A DNA stretch of 28,420 bases from JAFAVZ01 sp036009105 (GTDB lineage: Bacteria; Acidobacteriota; Thermoanaerobaculia; Gp7-AA8). The stretch lies in contig DASYMJ010000106.1 in assembly GCA_036009105.1 (NCBI GenBank), positions 1-28,420 of the forward strand, written 5' to 3'. Position 1 is the stretch's first letter, and each line of letters begins with the position of its first letter. A program made the position numbers and the translations under genes. The notes under the pieces are model-generated. The model had not been told where the DNA came from, did not search any database, and worked only from the letters and a program-made list of their open reading frames with translations. Positions 14,597 to 24,203 of the stretch are shown piece by piece.

Positions 14597-15334
14597 ATGT
14601 CCGGCCACAGTAAATGGAGCACCATCAAGCACAAGAAGGGTGCTGCTGACGCGAAGCGCGGCAAGATCTTCACCCGCATCCTCAAGGAAATGACCGTCGC
14701 CGCGCGGATGGGAGGGGGCGATCCGATCGGCAACCCCCGGCTGCGCGCCGCCGTCGCCGAGGCGAAGGCGAACAACATGCCGAAGGACAACATCGAGCGG
14801 GCCATCAAGCGCGGCACCGGCGAGCTCGAAGGCCTCACGTACGAAGAGATCACGTACGAGGGCTACGGTCCGGGCGGCGTCGCCCTCATGGTCGAGACCA
14901 TGACCGACAACTCCAACCGCACCACCCCCGAGATCCGCCACATGTTCGAGAAGGGGGGCGGGAGCATGGGCGTCCCCGGCTCGGTCCGCTTCCAGTTCGA
15001 GCGGAAGGGCTACTTCGCCATCGAGAAGAGCGCGGCCGGCGAGGACAAGCTGATGGAAGTCGTGCTGGAGGCCGGCGCCGACGATCTCGTCACCGACGAC
15101 GCGGAGATCTTCGAGGTCTACACCTCGCCCGAGGCCTTCGAGCAGGTGCGCGAGGCGCTGGAGAAGAACAACATCCCCACCGTCGAGGCCAAGCTGGGGC
15201 AGATCCCGGCCAACTACGTGAAGCTGGACGAGGCGAAGGCGAAGGCGATGGTGCGCCTGCTGGAGATGCTGGACGATCATGATGACGTGCAGAACGTCTG
15301 GTCGAACTTCGACATCCCCGAAGAGCTGATGTAG
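14597..15334 (+). CDS. yebC: YebC/PmpR/TACO1 family protein
   Basis: A 245-residue member of the conserved YebC family, described as transcriptional regulators (PmpR) and, for some members and mitochondrial TACO1, as ribosome factors easing translation of proline-rich stretches. Family signatures are MSGHSKWSTIKHKKGAADAKRGK at the start, NNMPKDNIERAIKRGTGE, YEGYGPGGVALMVE, TDNSNRT, and the late QNVWSNFDIPEELM. Start: ATG with AAAGAGGAG 8 nt upstream. The TAG stop lies inside the first arm of a GC-rich palindromic repeat, so the extreme C-terminus may have been set by repeat insertion. The window contains a proline-run protein (SPFH-GYF, eight prolines) that could be a client if it acts in translation; that is speculation. 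Confidence 0.95.
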   Translation: MSGHSKWSTIKHKKGAADAKRGKIFTRILKEMTVAARMGGGDPIGNPRLRAAVAEAKANNMPKDNIERAIKRGTGELEGLTYEEITYEGYGPGGVALMVETMTDNSNRTTPEIRHMFEKGGGSMGVPGSVRFQFERKGYFAIEKSAAGEDKLMEVVLEAGADDLVTDDAEIFEVYTSPEAFEQVREALEKNNIPTVEAKLGQIPANYVKLDEAKAKAMVRLLEMLDDHDDVQNVWSNFDIPEELM

Positions 15335-15393
15335 GACCGGCTCGGAGCGGTCCAGCATTGATATTGGGCCGGCTGGAGGGCCGGCCCTACATT
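15329..15393. repeat. GC-rich palindromic repeat, copy 1
   Basis: The right half (15358-15393) reads TTGATATT, then GGGCCGGCT, GGAG, GGCCGGCCCTACATT, closely matching copy 2 at 26711-26744. The left half (ATGTAGGACCGGCTCGGAG, then CGGTCCAGC) is a degenerate mirror image. Each half can fold alone and the two halves can pair with each other. It lies between yebC and the nicotinate phosphoribosyltransferase gene and contains the yebC stop codon. Confidence 0.8.
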
Positions 15394-15396
15394 CGC

Positions 15397-15420
15397 AAGG
15401 ACGGCAGCGATGCCGTCCTT
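15397..15420 (+). promoter_or_regulatory. Hairpin covering the Shine-Dalgarno and start codon of the NAPRT gene
   Basis: The arms AAGGACGGCA (15397-15406) and TGCCGTCCTT (15411-15420) are perfect 10-bp complements closing a GCGA loop (GNRA type). The left arm contains the AAGGA Shine-Dalgarno. The ATG (15410-15412) straddles the loop and right arm. The folded mRNA would hide the ribosome site, so initiation should depend on opening the stem. The structure is read directly from the sequence; the control role is inferred. Confidence 0.65.
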
Positions 15421-16836
15421 TGCGCTTCTGACCGACCTCTACGAGCTGACCATGGCCTACGGCTACTGGCGCGGCGGCAAGGCCCGTGACGAGGCGGTCT
15501 TTCATCTCTTCTTCCGCAAGGAGCCGTTCGGCGGCGGGTACGCCATCGCGGCCGGGCTGGCCGAGGCGATCCGCTACCTGCGGACGCTCGCCTTCGGCCA
15601 AGACGACCTGGGCTATCTGAGCAGCCTCACCGGCAATGATGGAGCGCCGCTCTTCCCGGAGGATTTCCTGCGCTGGCTCGGCGCGCTGCGCTTCCGGTGC
15701 GATGTGGATGCGCTGCCGGAAGGCTCCGTCGTCTTCGCGCACGAGCCGCTCCTGCGCGTGCGCGGGCCGATCGCCGAGGCGCAGCTCGTGGAGACGGCGC
15801 TGCTCAACATCCTCAACTTCCAGACCCTGATTGCCACGAAGGCGGCGCGCATCGTCCACGCGGCGGCGGGCGATGCGGTGATCGACTTCGGCCTGCGCCG
15901 GGCGCAGGGGGAGAACGGCGCCTTGTCGGCGGCGCGCGCGGCGTACATCGGCGGCGTCGGCGCGACCTCGAACGTGCTGGCCGGCGCGCGGTACGGCATC
16001 CCGGTGAAGGGGACGCATGCGCACAGCTGGGTGATGTCGTTCGACGACGAGCTGGAAGCGTTCCAGACCTACGCCGAGGTGATGCCGAACAACGCGCTGC
16101 TGCTCGTCGATACTTACGACACGCTGCAGGGCGTGCGGCACGCCATCGAGATCGGGCGCCGGCTGCGGGAGAGAGGGCACGAGCTGGCGGGCATCCGCCT
16201 CGACTCCGGCGACCTGTCGTATCTCTCCATCGAAGCGCGGAAGATGCTCGATGGGGCGGGCTTCGAAAAGGCGGTCATCGCGGCGAGCAACGATCTGGAC
16301 GAGCACCTCATCACGTCCTTGAAAGAGCAGGGGGCGAAGATCAGCCTGTGGGGCGTCGGCACGCGGCTGGTCACGGCGTGGGACCAGCCGGCGCTGGGCG
16401 GCGTGTACAAGCTCTCCGCGATGCGGCGCCAGGGCGGCGCATGGGAGCATCGCATCAAGGTCTCCGAGCAGACCGCGAAGGTCTCCACGCCCGGCATCCT
16501 CCAGGTGCGCCGCTTCGACGAGGAGGGCGAAGCGGCGGGCGATATGATCTGGGACGAGCTGGACGGCGGGCCCGGGCAGCTGATGATCGACCCGTTCGAT
16601 CCCACGCGGCGCAAGTCGTTCGCGGGCCAGGGGCGCGATCTGCTGGTGCCGATCTTCAGGAACGGAGAGCTGGTGTACGAGGGGCCGTCCCTCCAGGAGG
16701 CGAGTGCGCATCGCGAGCGGGAGCTGAGCGCGTTTCATCCCGGCGTCAAGCGCTTCGCGAACCCGCACCGGTATCCTGTCGGCCTCGAGTCGCGCTTGTT
16801 CGAGCGAAGGACAAAGCTGATCATGCAAGGGCGCAA

Positions 16837-16840
<4 letters not shown>
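15410..16840 (+). CDS. Nicotinate phosphoribosyltransferase
   Basis: A 476-residue NAPRT that joins nicotinate to PRPP to give nicotinate mononucleotide, the entry step of the Preiss-Handler NAD salvage route. Seen: the family opening LLTDLYELTMAYGYW, FFRKEPFGGGYAIAAGL, the DFGLRRAQG substrate loop, GTHAHSWVMSF with the catalytic His (H205), LVDTYDTLQGV, GIRLDSGDL (PRPP contacts) and WGVGTRLVTAWDQPALGGVYKL. The length fits the longer PncB2-type enzymes. The ATG has AAGGA 8 nt upstream, but both lie in a 10-bp hairpin. The stop overlaps the next gene's start (GTGA); that gene encodes a PRPP-synthetase homologue, so co-substrate supply is co-translated. Confidence 0.93.
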
Positions 16841-17760
<920 letters not shown>

Positions 17761-18350
17761 CGAAGGCCAGCGCCATCACGGCCAGAAAGACCCAGATGGC
17801 ATCGATCGGCCGGCGCGACATCGCGCCCGCCGCCGCATAGGCCAGCGCCGCGGGCAGGATGCCCACCACCGAGGCGATGGTCATCTGCCACCAGCCGGTG
17901 GGGGAGGCGCCGGCCAGGATGGCCACCGTCTCGGCCAGGATCGGCACCGGCCGGGTGGCGATCAACGCGAAGATGCCCCACCGCTCCAGGATGGCCGCGG
18001 CGCGGGCGTATTCGGCGTCGGAGACGAAGCGCCGCACCGAGTCGCGTCCGGCCCGGCCGATGGCGAAGCCGGTCAGCGACGCGCCGACCGAGCCGAGAAG
18101 CGAGAGCAGCGCGCCGATCCAGAGGCCGAAGAGCGCGCCGTGCGCGATCATGATCACGCTCGAGGGCACCGGCAGCACCACGTCCGCGATCAGCAACCCC
18201 ACTCCGACCGCTCCCGCCACGATGCCCGCCGACTTCAACCACGGCATCGGGTTCGTGAGCAGCGGCACATGCAAAGCCTCGGCGATCCCGAAGAGGAGCA
18301 GGAACGACGCGGCCATGGAGGTGAGCAGGAAGAGGTAGCGCTTCATTGTC

Positions 18351-18418
18351 AGCGGTCGGCGATCAGCAAGATTACCGCACTCCCGATCGCTGCTCGCTGC
18401 TCGCCGATCGCTGCGCCC
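18351..18418. repeat. Heptad-period inverted array E, entering the MFS gene
   Basis: The left arm has AGCGGTC, GGCGATC, AGC (18351-18367). The right arm reads CGATCGC, TGCTCGC, TGCTCGC, CGATCGC, TGCGCCC in exact 7-bp steps (18384-18418). The arms are imperfect reverse complements. The right arm lies inside the 3' end of the MFS gene and encodes its last dozen or so residues (AQRSASSEQRSG). It shares a 14-mer with array B. Confidence 0.75.
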
Positions 18419-19568
18419 TCATCATCACCACCCACAATGCCGCGCCCAGCGCCAGCGCCGCGCCGGTGCGGAACGCGGCGGCCGGCGAGACGCGCTCGTA
18501 CAGCTCGCCGAACAGCGCCGTGCCGAGCAGGACGCAGATGCCATTCGCCAGGTAATACCAGCCGAAGCTCTTCCCCCGCGCCTCGGCCGGCACGATGTCG
18601 CCGATCCAGGCCCGCTCGGCGCCTTCGCTCAGGGTGAAAGGGATGGCGTACAGCACGAAGAGCACGAAGAACCCGCGCATGCTCCGCGCGTACGGAAAGA
18701 CGAAGTAGATGACCGCGTAGGAGACCCAGCCGGCCACGAGCAGCCAGCGCCGGTCGACCCGGTCGGAGAGCGCGCCGGCCCGGGTGGAGAAGAGCGATTT
18801 GATGACGTGATGCGCGGCCCAGAGCAGCGGCAGCATCGCCGTCGCGACGCCCGCCGCGTGCGCCTGCAGGATGAGGTACGCGTCGCTAGAATTGGCCAGG
18901 CTGAAGAGCGCGACCGCGCCGATGGCGCCCCAGAACCGCGGCGGCAGCTTCGCCTTGCTGGTGATCGTGGCCTGCGGCGTGCGCGGCGCGCGCGGCTCCT
19001 CTTTGAGGAAGAGGAAGAGCATCACCACCCCGATCGCGCCCGGCACGACGGCGATGTAGAAGATGGTGCGCATCGGCAGGTGGAGCACGTTCAGCAGCAC
19101 GAGCGCGATGAGCGGCCCGACCACCGCGCCGGTGTGATCGAGCGCGCGCTGGAAGCCGAAGGCGCGGCCGCGATCCGACGGCGGCGTGACGTCCGCGATC
19201 AGCGCGTCGCGCGGCGCGGAGCGGATGCCTTTGCCGGTGCGGTCGATGAGCCGCGCCCCGAGGACGAGCGGCCACGCGCTCGCCGCCGCGATGAGCGCCC
19301 GCGAGCCGGCCGCCAGCGCATACCCCCCCACCACGAGCGGCTTGCGATGCGGCATCCGGTCGGAGATCCAGCCGGCGGCCAGCTTGAGGATGGAGGCCAG
19401 GCCGTCCGCCGTCCCCTCGATCATCCCCACGATCAGCGGCGTGGCGCCGAGGGTGGAGGTGAGGAAGATGGGGAGGAGCGGATAGATCATCTCGCTGGCC
19501 GAGTCGTTGAGCAGGGAGATGAGGCCGAGCAGGATGACCTGGGGCTTGAGCTTCGTCCGCTCCGTCAT
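18372..19568 (-). CDS. Major facilitator superfamily transporter
   Basis: A 398-residue, 12-segment MFS transporter of unknown substrate. Seen: the early LISLLNDSASEMIYPLLPIF, the loop 2-3 motif AGWISDRMPHRKPLVVGGY (motif A, GxxxDRxxRK), GARLIDRTGKGIRSAPRDALIAD, and the symmetric loop 8-9 motif AGALSDRVDRRWLLVAGW. The DRTGKGIRxxPRDALIAD pattern is typical of a widespread bacterial MFS group of unknown role. The frame is open to 19700, but ATG 19568 begins the conserved hydrophobic protein. No Shine-Dalgarno precedes it; a weak TATCCT lies 9 nt upstream. The C-terminal tail is encoded by heptad array E and is hydrophilic and low in complexity, so it is likely dispensable. Confidence 0.86.
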   Translation of the reverse strand: MTERTKLKPQVILLGLISLLNDSASEMIYPLLPIFLTSTLGATPLIVGMIEGTADGLASILKLAAGWISDRMPHRKPLVVGGYALAAGSRALIAAASAWPLVLGARLIDRTGKGIRSAPRDALIADVTPPSDRGRAFGFQRALDHTGAVVGPLIALVLLNVLHLPMRTIFYIAVVPGAIGVVMLFLFLKEEPRAPRTPQATITSKAKLPPRFWGAIGAVALFSLANSSDAYLILQAHAAGVATAMLPLLWAAHHVIKSLFSTRAGALSDRVDRRWLLVAGWVSYAVIYFVFPYARSMRGFFVLFVLYAIPFTLSEGAERAWIGDIVPAEARGKSFGWYYLANGICVLLGTALFGELYERVSPAAAFRTGAALALGAALWVVMMRAQRSASSEQRSGVR

Positions 19569-19632
19569 GAGAGCGGGAGGATATCGTGGTAGGGAATCGC
19601 CCGTCGCGGTCTCTCCCTGATCAGGGGGACTC

Positions 19633-21006
19633 TTGGAAAACCTGACGTTCGAACGGGGGCTGGTCAAGCCGCACAAGATCGAGCCGCTGCGGGGGCACAC
19701 GGTGGTGGTGCTGGAGCGGGTGGGGGCGGGGGAGGAGGTTCGCTACGACCTCGAGCCGGGCCGCCGCACCCTGAGCAAGGGGATCTTTCGAGAGCTGTTT
19801 GCCAAACGGAGAAGCGATCACTACTTCGCGTTTGCCATACCGAAGGCTGAATTTCGCGACGCTTACAGCATGGTGGTGACGCTGTACACCGGTGCCATTC
19901 GGCTCGACATCGACGTCTCCTATACCGTGACCGATGCGCGACGGCTCGTCGCGCGTCGCAATGATGATCCTCTGCGCGGACTGCGCGATGAGATTGAGAC
20001 CGCCGTCCGCTCCGGATTCAGCCTGCAATCTTCGTTGAGCGTTGAAAATGCGCTCGGCAACGTCCGGCAGTTGGTGGAGGGCCGGCCTGAGGATCTGCAA
20101 CGGTTTGCAGCGGACCGGGGGCTGCGACTGGACAAGCTCGCGCTTTGCCGTGAATTCGAGGTCACCGCCGCTGTGAGCCGCCCATGGCTGGATGAATTGC
20201 GCCGGAAAACGGTCGCCGAGCGGAACGACTTCGGGCGCGACTTCCCGCGTCGCAACGTCGCCCTCCGCGCCCTCTGGCCCGCCACCCTCCCGCCCAACAC
20301 GCCCGCCCCCTTCCGCGCCTACGTCTCCGGGAGTGCCGCGGGGGCGATGGCGGTGGCGGCGGACATCAGCAGCGGGAAAGAGTCGTGGCGCAGCGCGATC
20401 GTGAGCCGCCTGACCAGCGAGCCGCTCGAGCGCATCACCGTGCTGCCGCTCGTCGCCGGCATCGAGTTCACGCCGCCGGCCATCGTGCTGCAAGACGTCG
20501 GCACGTGGGCGCGCGCCGACTTTCAGATGCAGGCCGTGCGGGAGCAGACGTGCCAGGGCAGCGTGCAGTTCTTCGCCGGGCCGGTCCTCATCGGCGAGGT
20601 GGCCATCTCCGTGCAGGTGGCGCAGGGCGCGCCACAACCGCTGAAGGACGTCGCGGCGCAGAGCTATCGCAACATCTTCGTCTCTTACGCCCACACCGAC
20701 GGCGCGATCGTCGACCGCCTCGGCCAGGCCTACCAGGCGTTGGGCGACCAGTACCTGCGCGACGTGGAAATGCTGCGCAGCGGCGAGCAGTGGAATCCGG
20801 CCCTCCTCGCGAAAATCGAGCAGGCAGACGTCTTCCAGTTGTGCTGGTCGGCCGCCGCGAAGCAGTCCAGGTACGTCGAGCAGGAGTGGCGCTACGCCCT
20901 CGACCTGCACCGCCGCCTCTTCGTCCGCCCCGTCTACTGGCAGAAGCCGCTGCCCGAGCCACCGGCCGAGCTCGCGCCGCTCCACTTCGCCTTTCTGGAA
21001 CTGTAG
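19633..21006 (+). CDS. SPFH-like + uncharacterised beta domain + TIR domain protein
   Basis: A 457-residue protein starting at TTG, with AGGGGG about 4 nt upstream. The C-terminal domain (about 345-457) is a bacterial TIR: RNIFVSYAHTD opens it (R346), LRDVEMLRSGEQW forms the BB-loop region, ADVFQLCWSAAAKQSRYVEQEWRYAL follows, and E418 occupies the position of the NADase catalytic Glu (as in SARM1 W..KE). The N-terminal 200 or so residues look like an SPFH/band-7 core (VTLYTGAIRLDIDVSYTVTDARRL, then DPLRGLRDEIETAVRSGFS), without a membrane segment. The middle (about 225-340) is beta-rich, with LERITVLPLVAGIEFTPP and GSVQFFAGPVLIGEVAISVQV; I do not recognise it. It is probably a sensor-effector whose TIR consumes NAD or builds an assembly. 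It is single-gene, with no ThsA-like partner. The TIR call is firm; the SPFH call is by pattern only. Confidence 0.82.
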   Translation: MENLTFERGLVKPHKIEPLRGHTVVVLERVGAGEEVRYDLEPGRRTLSKGIFRELFAKRRSDHYFAFAIPKAEFRDAYSMVVTLYTGAIRLDIDVSYTVTDARRLVARRNDDPLRGLRDEIETAVRSGFSLQSSLSVENALGNVRQLVEGRPEDLQRFAADRGLRLDKLALCREFEVTAAVSRPWLDELRRKTVAERNDFGRDFPRRNVALRALWPATLPPNTPAPFRAYVSGSAAGAMAVAADISSGKESWRSAIVSRLTSEPLERITVLPLVAGIEFTPPAIVLQDVGTWARADFQMQAVREQTCQGSVQFFAGPVLIGEVAISVQVAQGAPQPLKDVAAQSYRNIFVSYAHTDGAIVDRLGQAYQALGDQYLRDVEMLRSGEQWNPALLAKIEQADVFQLCWSAAAKQSRYVEQEWRYALDLHRRLFVRPVYWQKPLPEPPAELAPLHFAFLEL

Positions 21007-21014
21007 GCCGCGGG

Positions 21015-21020
21015 TAGAAT
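21015..21020 (+). promoter_or_regulatory. Predicted -10 box (TAGAAT) of the hydroxyacyl-CoA dehydrogenase operon
   Basis: TAGAAT lies just after the TIR gene stop and 26 nt before the ATG at 21047. The short leader contains AAAGGAG (21036-21042), so this transcript is conventionally led and separate from the TIR gene. Confidence 0.4.
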
Positions 21021-21046
21021 GCGCGCCGCATTTCGAAAGGAGCATC

Positions 21047-21930
21047 ATGGCAATCAAGAAGGTGGGCGTCCTCGGCTGCGGTCTGATGGGCTCGGGGATC
21101 GCTCAGACGGCCGCCCAGGCCGGCTATGAGACCGTCATCCTCGAGGTCGAGCAGCGCTTCCTCGACAAGGGCATCAGCGGCATCGACAAGTCCCTCGGCA
21201 AGTTCGTCGAGAAGGGCAAGCTCTCCCAGTCCGACAAGGACGCCTGCATGGGCCGCCTCAAAGGCACCACCGACGCGAACGAGCTCGCCGACTGCGACAT
21301 CGTGATCGAAGCCATCATCGAGAACGCCGACCTCAAGCGCGAGACGTACGGCCGGCTGGACAAGATCGTGAAGCCGGAGGCGATCTTCGCCTCCAATACC
21401 TCCTCGCTCACCATCACCGAGCTCTCCATGGCCACCGCGCGGCCCAAGCAGTTCGTCGGCCTCCACTTCTTCAACCCGGTGCCGCTGATGAAGCTCGTGG
21501 AGGTGGTGCGCACCATCCTCACCACCGACCACTCCTTCAACGCCGCGTTCGACTTCGCGAAGAGCCTGGGCAAGGAGCCGGTCTCCTGCCGCGACAACTC
21601 CGGCTTCATCGTCAACCGCCTCCTCGTGCCGTACATCCTCGACGCCATCCGCGCATACGAGGAAGGCGTCGGCTCCATCGAGGACATCGACAAGGCGATG
21701 CAGCTCGGCTGCGGCTACCCGATGGGGCCGTTCACGCTCCTCGATTTCGTCGGCCTCGACACCACGTACTACATCAGCCACGTGATGTTCGACGAGTACC
21801 GCGAGAAGCGCTTCGCCTCGCCCCCGCTGCTCAAGAAGATGGTCCTGGCCGGCCGCTACGGCCGCAAGTCGGGCGCCGGCTTCTACGACTACTCGGGCGG
21901 CACGCCGGTGGCGTTCGACAAGGTGAAGTG

Positions 21931-21931
<1 letters not shown>
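21047..21931 (+). CDS. 3-hydroxyacyl-CoA (3-hydroxybutyryl-CoA) dehydrogenase
   Basis: A 294-residue NAD(P)-dependent dehydrogenase interconverting (S)-3-hydroxyacyl-CoA and 3-ketoacyl-CoA. The Rossmann motif KVGVLGCGLMGSGIAQTAAQAGY is at the N-terminus. IEAIIENADLKRE, ASNTSSLTITELS and the catalytic HFFNPVPLMKLVEVV follow, then the C-terminal dimer domain with NRLLVPYILDAIRAYEEGVGS and GCGYPMGPFTLLDFVGLDT. Length matches short-chain Hbd/PaaH enzymes rather than the FadB fusion. Shine-Dalgarno AAAGGAG precedes the ATG. The stop overlaps the hydratase start (TGATG), so consecutive beta-oxidation steps are co-translated. Confidence 0.95.
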
Positions 21932-22707
<776 letters not shown>

Positions 22708-22768
22708 TTGTCGGTGGTCAGTTGTCGGTAGAACCAATCTACTGACAACCGACAACTGACAACCGATA
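22708..22768. repeat. Heptad-period inverted array C
   Basis: The left arm reads TTGTCGG, TGGTCAG, TTGTCGG in 7-bp steps (22708-22728). The right arm reads ACTGACA, ACCGACA, ACTGACA, ACCGATA (22741-22768). The arms can pair with mismatches around a short loop (ACCAA region, 22733-22737). It fills the whole gap between the hydratase stop and the next start codon (22771), so it would form the leader of the LeuA-family gene. Confidence 0.85.
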
Positions 22769-22770
22769 AC

Positions 22771-24054
22771 ATGTCCATCATGCCCAGCGACGGGAACCTG
22801 GAAGACCTCATCTACGACTGGAACGTCGCCGGCGAACAGGCCGTGCGTCCCGGCCGGATGAAGGTCGAGTTCGACGACGAGACGCTGCGCGACGGCATGC
22901 AGTCGCCGTCCGTGACCGATCCCTCGCTCGACGAGAAGGTCCGCATCCTCCACTACATGAATGACGTCGGCATCGACCACGCCGACATCGGCCTGCCCGG
23001 CGCCGGCCCCCACATCCAGAAGAACGTCGAGCGTATTGCGCGGGAGATCGTCGAGCAGAAGCTGAAGATCACCGCCAGCGCCGCCGGCCGCACGGTCGAG
23101 GCGGACATCATCCCCATCGTCGACATCTCCAACCGCGTCGGCATGGCCCTGGAAGCGGACCTCTTCATCGGCTCGTCGCCCATCCGCCAGTTCGCGGAGG
23201 AGTGGGAGCTGGACTGGATCATCGCCCAGTCGGCCAAGGCGGTGCGCTTCGCCACCGAACAGGGCCTGCCGGTCATGTATGTGACCGAGGACACGACGCG
23301 CGCGAAGCCGGAGGACGTGGAGAAGCTGTACACCGCCGCCATCGAGGCGGGCGCGGTGCGCGTCTGCGTCGCGGACACGGTGGGGCACGCCACGCCATGG
23401 GGCGTGCGCAACCTCATCCACTTCGTCCGCACCATCGTGGCCCGGGTCAACCCGGCCGTGAAGATCGACTGGCACGGCCATCAGGACCGCGGCCTCGGCG
23501 TGATCAATTCGATTGCCGCGCTGGAAGCCGGCGCGCATCGCGTGCACGGCAGCGCCAGCGGCATCGGGGAGCGCGTCGGCAACACGCCGATCGACCAACT
23601 GATGGTGAACCTGAAGCTGATGGGCTGGATCGACACGGATCTCACCAGGCTCCCCGAGTACGTGCAGTACGTCGCCGACGTCACGCACCTGCCGATCGAC
23701 CGCCGCTACCCGATCTTCGGCCGCGACGCGTTCCGCACCGGCACCGGCGTCCACGCCGCGGCGATCATCAAAGCGAGAAAGAAGGGAAGCGACTGGCTGG
23801 CCGATCGCGTTTACAGCGGCGTTCCGGCCGGCATGTTCGGATTGCAGCAGATCATCGAGGTGGGGCCGATGTGCGGCCTCTCCAATGTGATCTACTGGCT
23901 GGACCAGCACGGCTACCCGCAGGAGGAGTCGCTGGCCAGGGGGCTCTTCGAGCTGGCCAAGTCGACGAACCGGAACCTCACCGACGAAGAACTGCACGGC
24001 GCGGCGGCGCGCTGGCAGGAGCAGCACCAGGATCTGGCCCGAGTGGCGAAATAG
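22771..24054 (+). CDS. LeuA/homocitrate synthase family (DRE-TIM metallolyase)
   Basis: A 427-residue aldol-type acyl-CoA/2-oxoacid condensing enzyme or lyase. Seen: FDDETLRDGMQSPSV (R40, D41; the DRE-TIM signature), IGLPGAG, EDTTRAKPEDVEKL, CVADTVGHATPWGV, the metal-binding HGHQDRGLGVINS (H235, H237), and GSASGIGERVGNTPIDQLMVNL. It lacks the C-terminal allosteric domain of leucine-feedback LeuA, so citramalate, homocitrate or another 2-oxoacid product is possible. It follows two beta-oxidation genes, not leucine synthesis genes. Start: ATG 22771 abuts array C; in-frame ATG 22780 with GATAAC 10 nt upstream is an alternative. No Shine-Dalgarno is seen. The last 18 nt, including the stop, lie inside the tRNA-Leu gene. 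Confidence 0.82.
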   Translation: MSIMPSDGNLEDLIYDWNVAGEQAVRPGRMKVEFDDETLRDGMQSPSVTDPSLDEKVRILHYMNDVGIDHADIGLPGAGPHIQKNVERIAREIVEQKLKITASAAGRTVEADIIPIVDISNRVGMALEADLFIGSSPIRQFAEEWELDWIIAQSAKAVRFATEQGLPVMYVTEDTTRAKPEDVEKLYTAAIEAGAVRVCVADTVGHATPWGVRNLIHFVRTIVARVNPAVKIDWHGHQDRGLGVINSIAALEAGAHRVHGSASGIGERVGNTPIDQLMVNLKLMGWIDTDLTRLPEYVQYVADVTHLPIDRRYPIFGRDAFRTGTGVHAAAIIKARKKGSDWLADRVYSGVPAGMFGLQQIIEVGPMCGLSNVIYWLDQHGYPQEESLARGLFELAKSTNRNLTDEELHGAAARWQEQHQDLARVAK

Positions 24055-24120
24055 GCAGACGCGACAGACTCAAAATCTGTTATCCGCAAGGGTGTGCCGG
24101 TTCGAGTCCGGCCTCGGGCA
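24037..24120 (+). tRNA. tRNA-Leu (anticodon CAA)
   Basis: An 84-nt type II tRNA. The acceptor stem is GCCCGAG (24037-24043) with CTCGGGC (24113-24119), discriminator A at 24120. The D arm is GCG ... CGC with AGGC in the loop. The anticodon stem is ACAGA / TCTGT around the loop CTCAAAA, giving anticodon CAA (reads UUG). The long variable arm has TCC GCAA GGG, and the T arm is GCCGG TTCGAGT CCGGC. The discriminator is followed by CCG, so 3' CCA is not encoded. The first 18 nt are also the end of the LeuA-family coding sequence. Confidence 0.96.
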
Positions 24121-24145
24121 CCGGCCACGGGCCGGTGCGCTTTTT
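24119..24145 (+). terminator. Intrinsic terminator after tRNA-Leu
   Basis: An 8-bp stem CACCGGCC (24119-24126) / GGCCGGTG (24130-24137), loop ACG, is followed by CGC and TTTTT (24141-24145). It begins within the last bases of the tRNA acceptor region. It should end transcription of the tRNA and any read-through from the beta-oxidation operon. Confidence 0.85.
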
Positions 24146-24203
24146 GGCCTAGCCCGTCCGGACGTTAGGCTCCGCTGTGGGTGCAGCACCGCGGCGCCTG
24201 CCT

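Noticed and set aside
14522..16828. A 768-residue minus-strand frame across yebC and NAPRT
   Set aside because: Antisense shadow of two firmly identified genes; composition is low in complexity.
19569..19700. Longer N-terminus for the MFS transporter
   Set aside because: The extra residues precede the conserved first helix, lack hydrophobic character and would overlap the TIR gene start.
19633..21006. Thoeris ThsB or CBASS effector
   Set aside because: No ThsA-like or cyclase gene is adjacent; neighbours are an MFS transporter and beta-oxidation genes, and the architecture differs.
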